Below are positions 8,364 through 15,083 of a stretch of DNA of 24,663 nt, piece by piece. The notes beneath the pieces are model-generated. The model did not search any database. It was given only the letters and a program-made list of their open reading frames with translations, and was not told the origin of the DNA. Numbering within the stretch: position 1 is the stretch's first letter; each line of letters opens with the position of its first letter. Origin of the DNA: a virus; the IMG/VR virus record IMGVR_UViG_3300025087_000291, positions 1 to 24,663 of that record. One strand, written 5' to 3'. The translations under genes were made by a program, and so were the position numbers.

Positions 8364-9713
8364 TTAAGCTAGTTTAATTGCAATTATATACGAATTAGCT
8401 AAAACTTTTGTATCTTCGGCTACGGCAGCATTTTGCGCCCACCTAAATAAAACATTACCAGAAGTTGCTCCATTAGCCACCACCCCGTGCGCTCTAATAG
8501 TCGGATTCTGGTCGGATGTTGAAACTAACGACTGCGCAGAGCCGTAGGCTATTTCATTTGTTGTTGCGGCAGACGAGTTTTGAGTATTAAATCCTCCAGA
8601 AGCTCCAGCAGGGACGGTTATATCATACTTAAAATCGCTGGCGGCTTTATACGAAAATCTAATATACGACTGAAATAACCAAACCTCATTAGCTCCTATT
8701 GCGAATAAAAGAGCATCATCATCTTGAAGTGTATCGCTATTATTAACTGTTTCGTCGGCTGTTTTTCTAACAACTTTAATTCCTAAGTTAGTAAGAGCGG
8801 CGGAAGCGGTCGAAGCTCCGGTTCCTCCATCAACTACGGCTACATCTGTTCCACTGGGAGCGTAATAATCAGAACCTTGGGAAGCGGCTGAAATGGCCGA
8901 TCCATTGCCTTTTAAAATTCCGGTTTGCGCTGTCGTGTCTTTTTCGGCAGCGGGCATAGCGTGCTTATGATCTCGTCTGGCCGAAACGGTAGCTGAACCT
9001 GCGGCAGCCGCGTCTCCAAAGGCTTGCGTGCTTGGAACAGTAGCGTCAAAAAGAGCTTTATTCGTGTAAGCAGTTTCTGCGTTAGCTATTCCGACAACAT
9101 TTACTAACCCAGAAGCAGGGGCGGTTGCTTTAACAACAAGCCCGTGAGCCGTTGTAGAAGCGTCTAATGTCGTTATATCAGTAGCAGCAGCCAAAGTATC
9201 AATAGCTGGATTAGCGTGAATGTGGTCGCTTCTTGAGGCTTGCACTGCCGTTCCTGATGACGCTGTTCCTAACGCTGCAGGATTAGTTATATTGAATAAA
9301 TCTTTATTGGTATATGCAGTTTCAGCGTTTCCAATACCAACTACATTCAATTCATTGGCGGCGGGGGCGGTAGCTTTTAAAAGTAAGCCGTGATTTGTCG
9401 TGTTAGCGTTTAAATCTGTGTTATCGTCTGGCGCAGTAAGGTCGTCTAGTTTAGTTGCCGTTATATCGGAAGTCTTAGCCACTGTGCCTGCTCCTACGCC
9501 GTGAACTCCTGTCGTCAAAGCGGAATGAGTGGCGGTAGCACCAGAAGCCTCAGCTCCAAGAGTAGCTATGGTTATAGCTTTTGAATCAGTCCCGTCGTGG
9601 TCGTGACCTGTTGAGATATTGGTTATTTCTGTTTCCAGCGCTTGGAGTTCATCCCTTATTTCTTCGGAATTTAAAGCTGAATCATTAGCTGGAATCGCAA
9701 TAGTTCTGGTCAT
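8364..9713 (-). CDS. Tail fibre with HxH motifs and an internal duplication (449 aa)
   Basis: The N-terminal helix (residues 12-34, SEEIRDELQALETEITNIST) probably trimerises or anchors the protein. Metal-binding HxH motifs occur at 37-39, 164-166 and 249-251, as in phage fibres that bind iron or zinc along the trimer axis. Residues about 98-169 and 179-254 are tandem copies: both contain HGL-(L/V)-KATAPA, then NVVGI-NAETAYTNK-LF, and end R-DH-HA-P. The stretch GGTGASTASAALTNLGI (296-312) is a common fibre motif. Residues 320-449 form a compact beta-rich tip, probably receptor-binding. The gene is visibly richer in G and C than its neighbours, which suggests acquisition by recombination. Its stop overlaps nothing, and its start overlaps the 87-aa gene by 4 bases. 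Confidence 0.85.
   Translation of the reverse strand: MTRTIAIPANDSALNSEEIRDELQALETEITNISTGHDHDGTDSKAITIATLGAEASGATATHSALTTGVHGVGAGTVAKTSDITATKLDDLTAPDDNTDLNANTTNHGLLLKATAPAANELNVVGIGNAETAYTNKDLFNITNPAALGTASSGTAVQASRSDHIHANPAIDTLAAATDITTLDASTTAHGLVVKATAPASGLVNVVGIANAETAYTNKALFDATVPSTQAFGDAAAAGSATVSARRDHKHAMPAAEKDTTAQTGILKGNGSAISAASQGSDYYAPSGTDVAVVDGGTGASTASAALTNLGIKVVRKTADETVNNSDTLQDDDALLFAIGANEVWLFQSYIRFSYKAASDFKYDITVPAGASGGFNTQNSSAATTNEIAYGSAQSLVSTSDQNPTIRAHGVVANGATSGNVLFRWAQNAAVAEDTKVLANSYIIAIKLA
8949..9423 (-). repeat. Tandem intragenic duplication in the fibre gene
   Basis: Two units of about 72-76 codons (fibre residues roughly 98-169 and 179-254) share HGL..KATAPA, NVVGI, NAETAYTNK and a closing DH(I/K)HA.P. 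The copies have diverged at several residues, so this is an old duplication or a modular fibre repeat rather than a recent one. Confidence 0.75.
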
Positions 9714-9973
9714 ATTGGTTTTGAAATTTCAGTGTAGACTCCTACACTTGGTTTAGTTATTTCGCTATATCCTGTTCCTCCGATATTTATTTTATCGCCG
9801 TCCTGAAAAAGAAGAAATCCGCCAGCTTGGGTTAAGAGATAGTTTTTAAAAACTGGTTTATCAATATCAGCGTATCCTTCCATATCCCAAAACAAATCTT
9901 CTTCGTCCCAGTGATTGTCTGCTTCGTCCCATTTTATTGACGGCAGGCTAGGTTTTGAAATTTCTGTTGACAT
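9710..9973 (-). CDS. Small virion-type protein with three EI(S/T)KP repeats (87 aa)
   Basis: The sequence contains the same short unit three times: TEISKPS at 3-9, SEITKPS at 70-76 and TEISKPI at 81-87. Between them lies a Trp- and Asp-rich region (IKWDEADNHWDEEDLFWD) and a hydrophobic strand (NYLLTQAGGFLLFQDGDKIN). The first and last repeats nearly coincide with the two ends of the protein. This layout looks like a small beta-structured connector or fibre adaptor. It is only 1 base after the head-tail gene and its end overlaps the fibre start by 4 bases (ATGA), so it is probably co-translated with the fibre. No family is recognised. Confidence 0.7.
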   Translation of the reverse strand: MSTEISKPSLPSIKWDEADNHWDEEDLFWDMEGYADIDKPVFKNYLLTQAGGFLLFQDGDKINIGGTGYSEITKPSVGVYTEISKPI

Positions 9974-9974
9974 T

Positions 9975-10706
9975 TTATTTATAACTTATATTAGTATCCG
10001 AATAATCTATGTCCATTTTCATATTTCTTTTAAATCTATTCTTCATAAATTCATTAAAGCGTTTTTCCATTTTGGCTCGTTCCATATCAAAATCATTTCG
10101 CCATTCATTAGAGTATTTAGCTGGGTGCATCAGTCTTTCAAGATAAGCAAGGTCATAAACTAAAATATCGTGTAGATTAGTTTCAAAGTCTGGGCTACCA
10201 GTAGTTAAGTCTGATTGGCGTTTTTCATACCAAATATGAATGCCTGCCGTTACATCATCAGCAGTTGTTTTAAGCGGTCGGATAAAATATGAATCTCTTT
10301 CAAATCTAACGAAAGGATTTGATTCGCTGAAAATTGATTGGATTGAATCCTCGTTATGTTCGCTTCCACTGGTATTTTCGGCGATGTCATAAACTTGGCA
10401 AGTTCTCCAAGTCGTTCCATCATAAGAAACTTCAAATCTTACTGGATTAAAAGTATCAGTATCAAATGGATATTCGCCGTTAAATCCCAAATCTCCAGCT
10501 ACCAGTCCGTCTGTTGAAAGTAAATCTGTATAAACTTCTTTTATTAACGAATTGAAATCAACTCTTAGATTTTTAATATCTAGCGTTCGGTGTCCATAAC
10601 AAGTATTTAATTCCGCCAAAACATTTGTGGAGTTTCCGTCCAAAAAAGTTGTGGAATTTGTGTTTGTTATTCTATACGCTTTTGACAATAGAGATGCGAC
10701 ATTCAT
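9975..10706 (-). CDS. Head-tail adaptor-like structural protein (243 aa)
   Basis: The likely start is the ATG at 10704-10706, preceded by GGTGGAAG about 8 bases upstream, one of the few Shine-Dalgarno-like sites in the window; a GTG at 10721 in the same frame is the alternative. The N-terminus MNVASLLSKAYRITNTNSTT is typical of phage adaptor or neck proteins that sit under the portal, with an early helix and then LNTCYGHRTLDIKNLRVDFN. The middle is beta-rich (FEVSYDGTTWRTCQVYDIAE, FVRFERDSYFIRPLK). The C-terminus has a helical YDLAYLERLMHPAKYSNEWR segment and a Lys/Arg/Met-rich tail (MERAKMEKRFNEFMKNRFKR). Its place between capsid genes and the fibre block agrees. The specific assignment is by resemblance only. 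Confidence 0.7.
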   Translation of the reverse strand: MNVASLLSKAYRITNTNSTTFLDGNSTNVLAELNTCYGHRTLDIKNLRVDFNSLIKEVYTDLLSTDGLVAGDLGFNGEYPFDTDTFNPVRFEVSYDGTTWRTCQVYDIAENTSGSEHNEDSIQSIFSESNPFVRFERDSYFIRPLKTTADDVTAGIHIWYEKRQSDLTTGSPDFETNLHDILVYDLAYLERLMHPAKYSNEWRNDFDMERAKMEKRFNEFMKNRFKRNMKMDIDYSDTNISYK

Positions 10707-10728
10707 ATTATTGACTTCCACCAGTTGT

Positions 10729-10757
10729 TTGCTATTCCGCTAAATAACTGATATACT
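10729..10757 (+). promoter_or_regulatory. Candidate sigma70 promoter for the antisense HNH gene
   Basis: TTGCTA at 10729-10734 and TATACT at 10752-10757 are separated by 17 bases and point rightward, 28 bases before the HNH start. A TATAAT at 10763-10768 is an alternative -10 box without a good -35. This would let the endonuclease be expressed independently of the leftward late operon. Confidence 0.5.
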
Positions 10758-10784
10758 ACTATTATAATTATTAAATTTAATTAA

Positions 10785-11303
10785 ATGGACACAAAATGTT
10801 TAATTTGTAATAAACCATTGACTACAAAACAAATCAGACAAAAAGGAAAATTCTGCTCTTCTGAATGTTATCGAGCTTATTCTAAGACTCATCCAAACAG
10901 TGGAACATTCAAGAAAGGCAATCCTGCTCCTAAAACAGCATTTAAGAAAAACCAGAAAGCGTGGAATAAAGGATTGGAAAATTATTGGTGTACTGGAAAT
11001 AAAAATGTTAATTGGAAAGGCGGTAAAATAATGGACTGCGGATATATCGCTCTGTTATCACCTAACCATCCAGCGGCTAATTCTAAAGGATATGTGCGGG
11101 AACATAGGCTAGTTGTTGAAGAAATTCTAGGAAGATATTTATTTAAAGGAGAAATAATCCACCATATAAATAATATCATAACTGATAACCGCCCACAAAA
11201 TCTCTATCTTTTCTCTTCTAATTCTGAACACTCTCGGTATCACAATGCTGTTCGTTTTAAAGGAGCAAAACCTATCAAAAAATCAAACATTATCTTTCAA
11301 TAA
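10785..11303 (+). CDS. Free-standing HNH homing-type endonuclease (172 aa)
   Basis: Residues 5-28 contain a four-Cys zinc-finger-like site (C5, C8, C24, C28). Residues 41-64 (TFKKGNPAPKTAFKKNQKAW) resemble the DNA-binding repeat of homing nucleases. The catalytic HNH domain spans about 102-155: YVREHRLVVEEILGRYL, then EIIHHINNIITDNRPQNLYL with the HH pair at 126-127 and the Asn in the loop, and SNSEHSRYHN with the closing His at 149 and 153. This matches the HNH_3-type endonuclease found as selfish genes in phages. It is the only plus-strand gene within the leftward late operon and converges with the next gene, overlapping its 3' end by 14 bases. It probably promotes its own spread or marker exclusion and is dispensable for the virion. 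Confidence 0.88.
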   Translation: MDTKCLICNKPLTTKQIRQKGKFCSSECYRAYSKTHPNSGTFKKGNPAPKTAFKKNQKAWNKGLENYWCTGNKNVNWKGGKIMDCGYIALLSPNHPAANSKGYVREHRLVVEEILGRYLFKGEIIHHINNIITDNRPQNLYLFSSNSEHSRYHNAVRFKGAKPIKKSNIIFQ

Positions 11304-11673
11304 TAACTTTACAACTATGTGCACCATCTAGAGTTTCAGTTGCCGTAACTTTAATTTCTTTGAAAGTATCATTGGCTAAATCCATTGAATAAATAGCCGT
11401 TGCGTTAGCTGTTCCTGTGTCATAACTAGCCACTCTTGTTAGTCCTTCTGAAATTGCATTTACTGCGTTAGAAATCAGTTTGTTATAGGCAACAAAAGTT
11501 GTGCCGTCTACTGATGCCGTTACTGTAAAAACAGTTTTTCCAGCACTGTGATTTGCTCTTACGAACATAAGAGTTACCTTTTTAGCGTTTTCAACATTTA
11601 TCGCATCCGATGTTGTTGTCGCTGTTACTGCATCAAGAGCAGTAATAATACTTGGTTTTGTTGGTTGTGCCAT
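11290..11673 (-). CDS. Beta-rich virion-type protein (127 aa)
   Basis: The protein starts MAQPTKPSIITALDAVTATT and is a chain of beta-strands (KKVTLMFVRANHSAGKTVFT, VTASVDGTTFVAYNK) ending KEIKVTATETLDGAHSCKVI. The pattern is that of an immunoglobulin-like or jelly-roll domain in a small virion protein such as a neck, decoration or tail completion factor. The start lies in the recurring context TTAAACAATATGGC. It follows the 45-aa gene (stop overlaps within 6 bases) and its 3' end overlaps the opposite-strand HNH gene by 14 bases. The role is inferred from position between capsid and adaptor genes. Confidence 0.75.
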   Translation of the reverse strand: MAQPTKPSIITALDAVTATTTSDAINVENAKKVTLMFVRANHSAGKTVFTVTASVDGTTFVAYNKLISNAVNAISEGLTRVASYDTGTANATAIYSMDLANDTFKEIKVTATETLDGAHSCKVIIER

Positions 11674-11678
11674 ATTGT

Positions 11679-11816
11679 TTAATTAGGTTGTTTAATTTCT
11701 TCTTTTTTTAATTCCTCTGCTATTTTTTCATTACACTCACGCAACTTATTTTGCCACATTTCAATTTGTGTTATAGCATCATAGGCTTGAGCTTTTAATT
11801 CTTTTAATTTATCCAT
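11679..11816 (-). CDS. Small coiled-coil protein (45 aa)
   Basis: A short frame starts at the ATG at 11814-11816 and ends TAA at 11679-11681, 5 bases before the next gene's ATG. The product begins MDKLKELKAQAYDAITQIEM and continues WQNKLRECNEKIAEELKKEE, an almost continuous amphipathic helix with heptad-like Leu/Ile/Ala spacing, ending KQPN. It fits tightly between its neighbours, which supports a real gene. Tiny helical proteins of this kind sit in many phage head clusters. The function is unknown. Confidence 0.65.
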   Translation of the reverse strand: MDKLKELKAQAYDAITQIEMWQNKLRECNEKIAEELKKEEIKQPN

Positions 11817-11839
11817 AGTTTTTAATTAAATACTTGGTT

Positions 11840-11862
11840 GAATGCCGAAGTTATCGGCACTC
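11840..11862 (-). terminator. Strong intergenic hairpin without U-tract
   Basis: On the minus strand GAGTGCCGA and TCGGCATTC pair over 9 bp (one G-T) around the loop TAACT, between the 221-aa gene and the 45-aa gene. No T-run follows, so it may be a weak terminator, an RNA-processing or mRNA-stabilising hairpin, or a pause site. The structure is seen; the function is not known. Confidence 0.5.
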
Positions 11863-11875
11863 TAAAACTATTCAA

Positions 11876-12541
11876 TTATCCCGTGTAAGCGTTAATATAA
11901 TAGACCGTTCCATCAATCGTAATTTTGATTTTTTTGGAAGTTCCACCAGTTTCCGCTGTATCTGCGACCATTCCTGTAACAGTATCAAGAGCCATTAAAG
12001 CTGTAATTTTATCTCCTCCATAGATGTAAATTGCTTCATCCATAGTAGCAGCACCATTGTTTGTCATATAAAGCAACTGATGTGAACCAGTTACGGCGTT
12101 AGCTTGATGAGAATCAAGCCAAGCTGAACAAACGTGAGAGGCTGTAATAGCTGCACTTGCTTCTATTAAGCCATACAATCCAGCCATAAGGGAAGCTCCC
12201 GCAACTGTTCCATCGGCTCTGGCTTGCCCATAAGAACCAATAATGGTTCCTCCTGTCACTGTGTAATCAGTGGTCACTTTAGCTACTCCGAAGTTTCCAA
12301 AGACGCTTCCTGTTCCAGTTGCGTTAATATGAGCCTCGGTATTTAGACCATAATGAGAACCACTAGTAGCTACTGTTTCTGTTCTTATTTCTACAGCAGC
12401 ATCCGCAACGGTCATTAAGTGGTCGTGGAATTTACCAACCTTTGTGGCTGAACCAGACCTGTTTTGATAATATGTTCCGTTAGCGTCTACTATTGTTTGT
12501 CCACTAGCATAAAGTGGACCTTTAAAATGTGTTCCTGCCAT
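11876..12541 (-). CDS. Beta-rich structural protein, decoration/fibre-like (221 aa)
   Basis: The product begins MAGTHFKGPLYASGQTIVDA and is dominated by short strands and Gly/Thr/Ala turns (GLNTEAHINATGTGSVFGNF, TVTGGTIIGSYGQARADGTV). It ends KIKITIDGTVYYINAYTG, a closing module seen in several environmental phage virion proteins. It starts at an ATG in the context TCACAAATATGGC. Its position, directly after the capsid gene and a terminator-like hairpin, suggests a capsid decoration, head fibre or neck component made in smaller amounts than capsid. No enzyme motif is visible. The name is a guess from composition and place. Confidence 0.75.
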   Translation of the reverse strand: MAGTHFKGPLYASGQTIVDANGTYYQNRSGSATKVGKFHDHLMTVADAAVEIRTETVATSGSHYGLNTEAHINATGTGSVFGNFGVAKVTTDYTVTGGTIIGSYGQARADGTVAGASLMAGLYGLIEASAAITASHVCSAWLDSHQANAVTGSHQLLYMTNNGAATMDEAIYIYGGDKITALMALDTVTGMVADTAETGGTSKKIKITIDGTVYYINAYTG

Positions 12542-12548
12542 ATTTGTG

Positions 12549-12613
12549 AAAAAGATAAGGTTTATATAAGCCCTAAGGCGTTCCTACATTTTTACTGCGT
12601 CAACCCTTATCTT
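12549..12613 (-). terminator. Terminator-like long hairpin after the capsid gene
   Basis: Minus-strand AAGATAAGGGTT (plus 12602-12613) pairs with AACCTTATCTT (plus 12552-12562) with one bulged base, followed by TTTTTC. The 39-base loop contains a small GCC/GGC hairpin. It lies 12 bases after the capsid stop and just before the next start, a place where partial termination would set capsid above downstream proteins. Confidence 0.6.
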
Positions 12614-12624
12614 AAATTAGATAA

Positions 12625-13554
12625 TTAAGCTGTACCAAGTGAACCTACCAAACCTTCGTAAGACATTGCTCCGACTACTTCTCGGAAGCGTCCTTTGTAG
12701 GTGTAAGTATCATTTCGGCTTTGTTCGAAAGGCACGAGATTAGTATTTACTGATTCACGAACCCATCTTGTTATAGAGTGAGTATCGGAAAGTAAAAACC
12801 AAGCTGTGTCAGAACCTCCAGCGGCTGCTCCAAGATAAGGAGATGTGTAAATCTTTATTCCGTATTTATCAGAATAAACATTCATATCATTATCAGCAGT
12901 TCCACTTCGTAATTCAGATTCACAAATTTCACAAGCTGTTTTGTAAAGAGCCATAGGCACTAGAAGAACTGAAGGAATATGTCCATCAACTTCTCCGTCT
13001 TGTGCTTTTTGTTCTCCCAACATAACGATAGCGTCATTCAAAGAAGTCTCTGAAAGAGCAGCTGTTAGTTTGTTATCAATAGTATCACCATTGATATTGG
13101 TGTGAGAATCAGAAACAAGATAAGCGGCGTCAGCAGTTAAAGTGGTAGCAAAAGCTCCACGATAAACTGCGAAAGCGTTTTTATCTCGAGTTGTTCTCGC
13201 TCGTCTAGCGAAATTAGCAACCATTTTCTCGTATGAAGAATGTTTTTGGTCATCGAAAAATTCTTTCGGAATATCGACGGCTTTAGCAAACTTCACAACA
13301 GAGAAAGTTTTTTGATTGGTAATTCTAGGTGTTCCTAATGGTAAATCCTGTTCTTCGGCTGTTTGTTCCCAAGCGCCTGAACCTCCAAACAATTCCATAA
13401 TTATAGCCGAGCTGTTAGCTGTGTCTTGTTTAAAAACAGCAGCAGTTTCAGCTGTAGCTAGATTAGGTTGTTTTTGTCCGTTAAATTCTTGGTTGAAAAC
13501 ATCATCAAGAGCAGTTTTTACAACATTTGGATTGAGGGCAGAATTAAAACTCAT
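12625..13554 (-). CDS. Major capsid protein, HK97-fold type (309 aa)
   Basis: The sequence resembles Mu gpT-type and related HK97-fold major head proteins. The N-arm MSFNSALNPNVVKTALDDVF leads to a segment with TPRITNQKTFSVVKFAKAVD and IPKEFFDDQKHSSYEKMVAN, then a long spine-like helix (FARRARTTRDKNAFAVYRGA). A P-domain-like region follows (LNDAIVMLGEQKAQDGEVDG and IPSVLLVPMALYKTACEICE), then KYGIKIYTSPYLGAAAGGSD and TAWFLLSDTHSITRWVRESV. The last segment, NDTYTYKGRFREVVGAMSYE, is a typical capsid A-domain and C-terminal strand pattern. At 309 aa it is within the normal size range. It lies in the canonical order terminase, portal, scaffold, decoration, capsid, and starts without a Shine-Dalgarno. 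Confidence 0.9.
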   Translation of the reverse strand: MSFNSALNPNVVKTALDDVFNQEFNGQKQPNLATAETAAVFKQDTANSSAIIMELFGGSGAWEQTAEEQDLPLGTPRITNQKTFSVVKFAKAVDIPKEFFDDQKHSSYEKMVANFARRARTTRDKNAFAVYRGAFATTLTADAAYLVSDSHTNINGDTIDNKLTAALSETSLNDAIVMLGEQKAQDGEVDGHIPSVLLVPMALYKTACEICESELRSGTADNDMNVYSDKYGIKIYTSPYLGAAAGGSDTAWFLLSDTHSITRWVRESVNTNLVPFEQSRNDTYTYKGRFREVVGAMSYEGLVGSLGTA

Positions 13555-13572
13555 AATTTTATATTAGATTTA

Positions 13573-14064
13573 TTAAGCGGTTGCTCCAAAAGTTGCAGCA
13601 GGTCTGATAGTGAAGTAAATTACTCCCTTAGCAGGGTCTCCTCCTACAATTTGGATTCCCGATGTTGAAGCGTGACCAGCATTTTCATCGACCGTGAAAG
13701 TGGTTGAAGTTAAGTCAAATAAAACACAGTCATTAGCGAGAGCGTCTAGCTCTGCTTGAGTGTCAATATTAGCCTTCGTTGTCGCGGCACATTCGTAAAT
13801 TACTCCTGGAATAGGAATATAAACTTTAACTTTTCCAGCAGCGGCTGCTGTATTAGTTGAAGTTGTTGCGGCTATTCCTATAACTTGAGTAGTTGTTCCT
13901 ATTACTGGTTCATTGTCAGCCAATTTAATGACATCTACTGCACCAGCAGCGGATAGTTTCACAGGTTCCCCAGGGTAAATCAAAGTTGCCGAAGCAGCCA
14001 CTTGAAATTCCCTAGTAGGAACTGGAACATAACTATCCTTTATTCTTACATCATTTGCAGCCAT
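13573..14064 (-). CDS. Capsid decoration-like protein (163 aa)
   Basis: This beta-rich protein has an N-terminal strand-rich segment (PTREFQVAASATLIYPGEPV), the turn VKLSAAGAVDVIKLADNEPV, and an internal VIGIAATTSTNTAAAAGKVK before VYIPIPGVIYECAATTKANI. That sequence order (grant of properties, low-complexity Ala/Thr loop, strand) is characteristic of small capsid decoration or cement proteins encoded just before the major capsid protein, as in the DUF2190-like family. It ends in FTIRPAATFGATA. The gene sits 18 bases before the capsid start and 5 after the scaffold stop. No catalytic residues are evident. A role in stabilising the shell is inferred. Confidence 0.75.
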   Translation of the reverse strand: MAANDVRIKDSYVPVPTREFQVAASATLIYPGEPVKLSAAGAVDVIKLADNEPVIGTTTQVIGIAATTSTNTAAAAGKVKVYIPIPGVIYECAATTKANIDTQAELDALANDCVLFDLTSTTFTVDENAGHASTSGIQIVGGDPAKGVIYFTIRPAATFGATA

Positions 14065-14069
14065 AATTT

Positions 14070-14666
14070 TTAGTTATTATATTGTTTATTATATTTTTCC
14101 AGTAAGCCTGGCTTCCTCGCTAATAAGGCTCGGTCGGCATCTGAAAGTTCTCCTCCACCAGAAGTTCCAGAAATCTTCTGCGATGGTTTGGAGACTTTTT
14201 TCTCCGTCTTTTCTTTTTCTCCTGCTTCTAAAGCACGAGATTCTGCTTCCTTTCTTATCCAAGTGTAATTTTCCCAAACTTCTAAGGGGTCTAACCCTTT
14301 TTCTTTGGCAATTTCTCGGATGTCATCCATTACAAACTTTGCATTGGGTGAATCGATAGTTAGCAGTTTTTCAGCGTATTTAAACTCGCTAGGTTTAGAG
14401 ATTTCTGATTTCTCTTCCTTTTTTTTACGACCTTGTTCGGAATAGAATTTATCGGCTATCTTTTTTCTGTCGGTATTGGTTTTTGACCAATCCTTAATAG
14501 TCTTATAATCCCTTCCCTCGACTTTGTTTATTTGAGATAGAAATTTAGCTTTTTCTGCCTCTGGGTCTGATTCGTCAGCGAACAGACTTTCAAAGTCAAA
14601 GTCGTTCTCGGAATCTTCCTCATTTGGTGTAGTCTTTTGGACTTCCTTGTTTGGTGTAGTTTCCAT
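14070..14666 (-). CDS. Scaffold-like head assembly protein (198 aa)
   Basis: The protein is strongly charged, with an acidic N-terminal half (residues 17-40, NEEDSENDFDFESLFADESD), then alternating Lys/Glu helices (RKKKEEKSEISKPSEFKYAE, GEKEKTEKKVSKPSQK) and a Gly/Ser linker (SGTSGGGELSDADRALLARK) ahead of a C-terminal hydrophobic/basic tail (LLEKYNKQYNN). Highly charged, helical proteins in this exact place between portal and capsid are usually capsid scaffolds. A short C-terminal helix that binds the capsid is a known feature of scaffolds and fits the tail. No protease motif is seen, so it is probably cleaved or recycled without its own protease. It lies downstream of two RNA hairpins. Confidence 0.75.
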   Translation of the reverse strand: METTPNKEVQKTTPNEEDSENDFDFESLFADESDPEAEKAKFLSQINKVEGRDYKTIKDWSKTNTDRKKIADKFYSEQGRKKKEEKSEISKPSEFKYAEKLLTIDSPNAKFVMDDIREIAKEKGLDPLEVWENYTWIRKEAESRALEAGEKEKTEKKVSKPSQKISGTSGGGELSDADRALLARKPGLLEKYNKQYNN

Positions 14667-14680
14667 TTGGTTTGTTTGTT

Positions 14681-14716
14681 AAAAATTAAAACCCCAATTC
14701 ATTTAAGAACTGAGGT
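14681..14716 (-). terminator. Attenuator-like intrinsic terminator before the scaffold gene
   Basis: On the minus strand ACCTCAGTTC (plus 14707-14716) pairs with GAATTGGGGT (plus 14691-14700) over 10 bp including two G-U pairs, loop TTAAAT, followed by TTTAATTTTT. It lies 15 bases before the scaffold ATG, so it would stop transcription into scaffold and capsid unless read through. Confidence 0.65.
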
Positions 14717-14725
14717 GTTGCCCTG

Positions 14726-14795
14726 AACATTAAACTACTACATAAAACATTCAGAGCGACGCATCAGCTCTTAATCCTTGTAGTAGTTTATTGTT
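14726..14795 (-). ncRNA. Structured intergenic RNA element upstream of scaffold
   Basis: The inverted repeat taaactactaca (14731-14742) / tgtagtagttta (14779-14790) is a perfect 12-bp stem, extendable with one mismatch, and encloses a second stem AGAGC/GCTCT with a 9-base loop. It lies in the 132-base gap between the 94-aa gene and scaffold, followed at once by the terminator at 14681-14716. The tandem looks like a leader that controls head-protein synthesis. Function is inferred. Confidence 0.55.
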
Positions 14796-14798
14796 AAA

Positions 14799-15083
14799 TT
14801 ACTTTAATTTACCTATTATCTTATTTATCGCTTGTCTAGCCAAAACATACTGTAATGCAACTTGTCCCATTTTTTCCATATCATCGCCTATTGGTAGATT
14901 ATCCATTGAAAATGTTTCATTGACTGATTTTTCAATTATTTCCTTTAAGATGTATTTCTGGAATTTCTTGCTATGTTTAATTGTTTCAAGATATTTAGCC
15001 CTGTCATCTGATTCAGATCGTTTCTTTATGATAGCTTCGTTTTCTTTATTTAGTTGTGATTCATCGGGTTTTATAACGCTCAT
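14799..15083 (-). CDS. Small helical charged protein (94 aa)
   Basis: The product is 94 residues, beginning MSVIKPDESQLNKENEAIIK and continuing with alternating Lys and Glu (KKRSESDDRAKYLETIKHSK), then a hydrophobic segment near residues 75-90 (QVALQYVLARQAINKIIGKLK). It overlaps the portal stop by 4 bases (ATGA), so it is co-translated with portal. Helical proteins between portal and scaffold are common in phages and often act as assembly chaperones. No family is recognised. Confidence 0.7.
   Translation of the reverse strand: MSVIKPDESQLNKENEAIIKKRSESDDRAKYLETIKHSKKFQKYILKEIIEKSVNETFSMDNLPIGDDMEKMGQVALQYVLARQAINKIIGKLK

Noticed and set aside
10982-11179. Minus-strand frame antisense to the HNH gene
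   Set aside because: It lies wholly inside the plus-strand HNH gene, whose zinc and HNH motifs are clear; the antisense product is Pro/Leu-rich and resembles no phage protein.
14731-14790. Hammerhead ribozyme (CTGATG and GAA strings in the loop)
   Set aside because: The conserved core position after CUGAUG is wrong and no cleavage site or three-stem layout fits.
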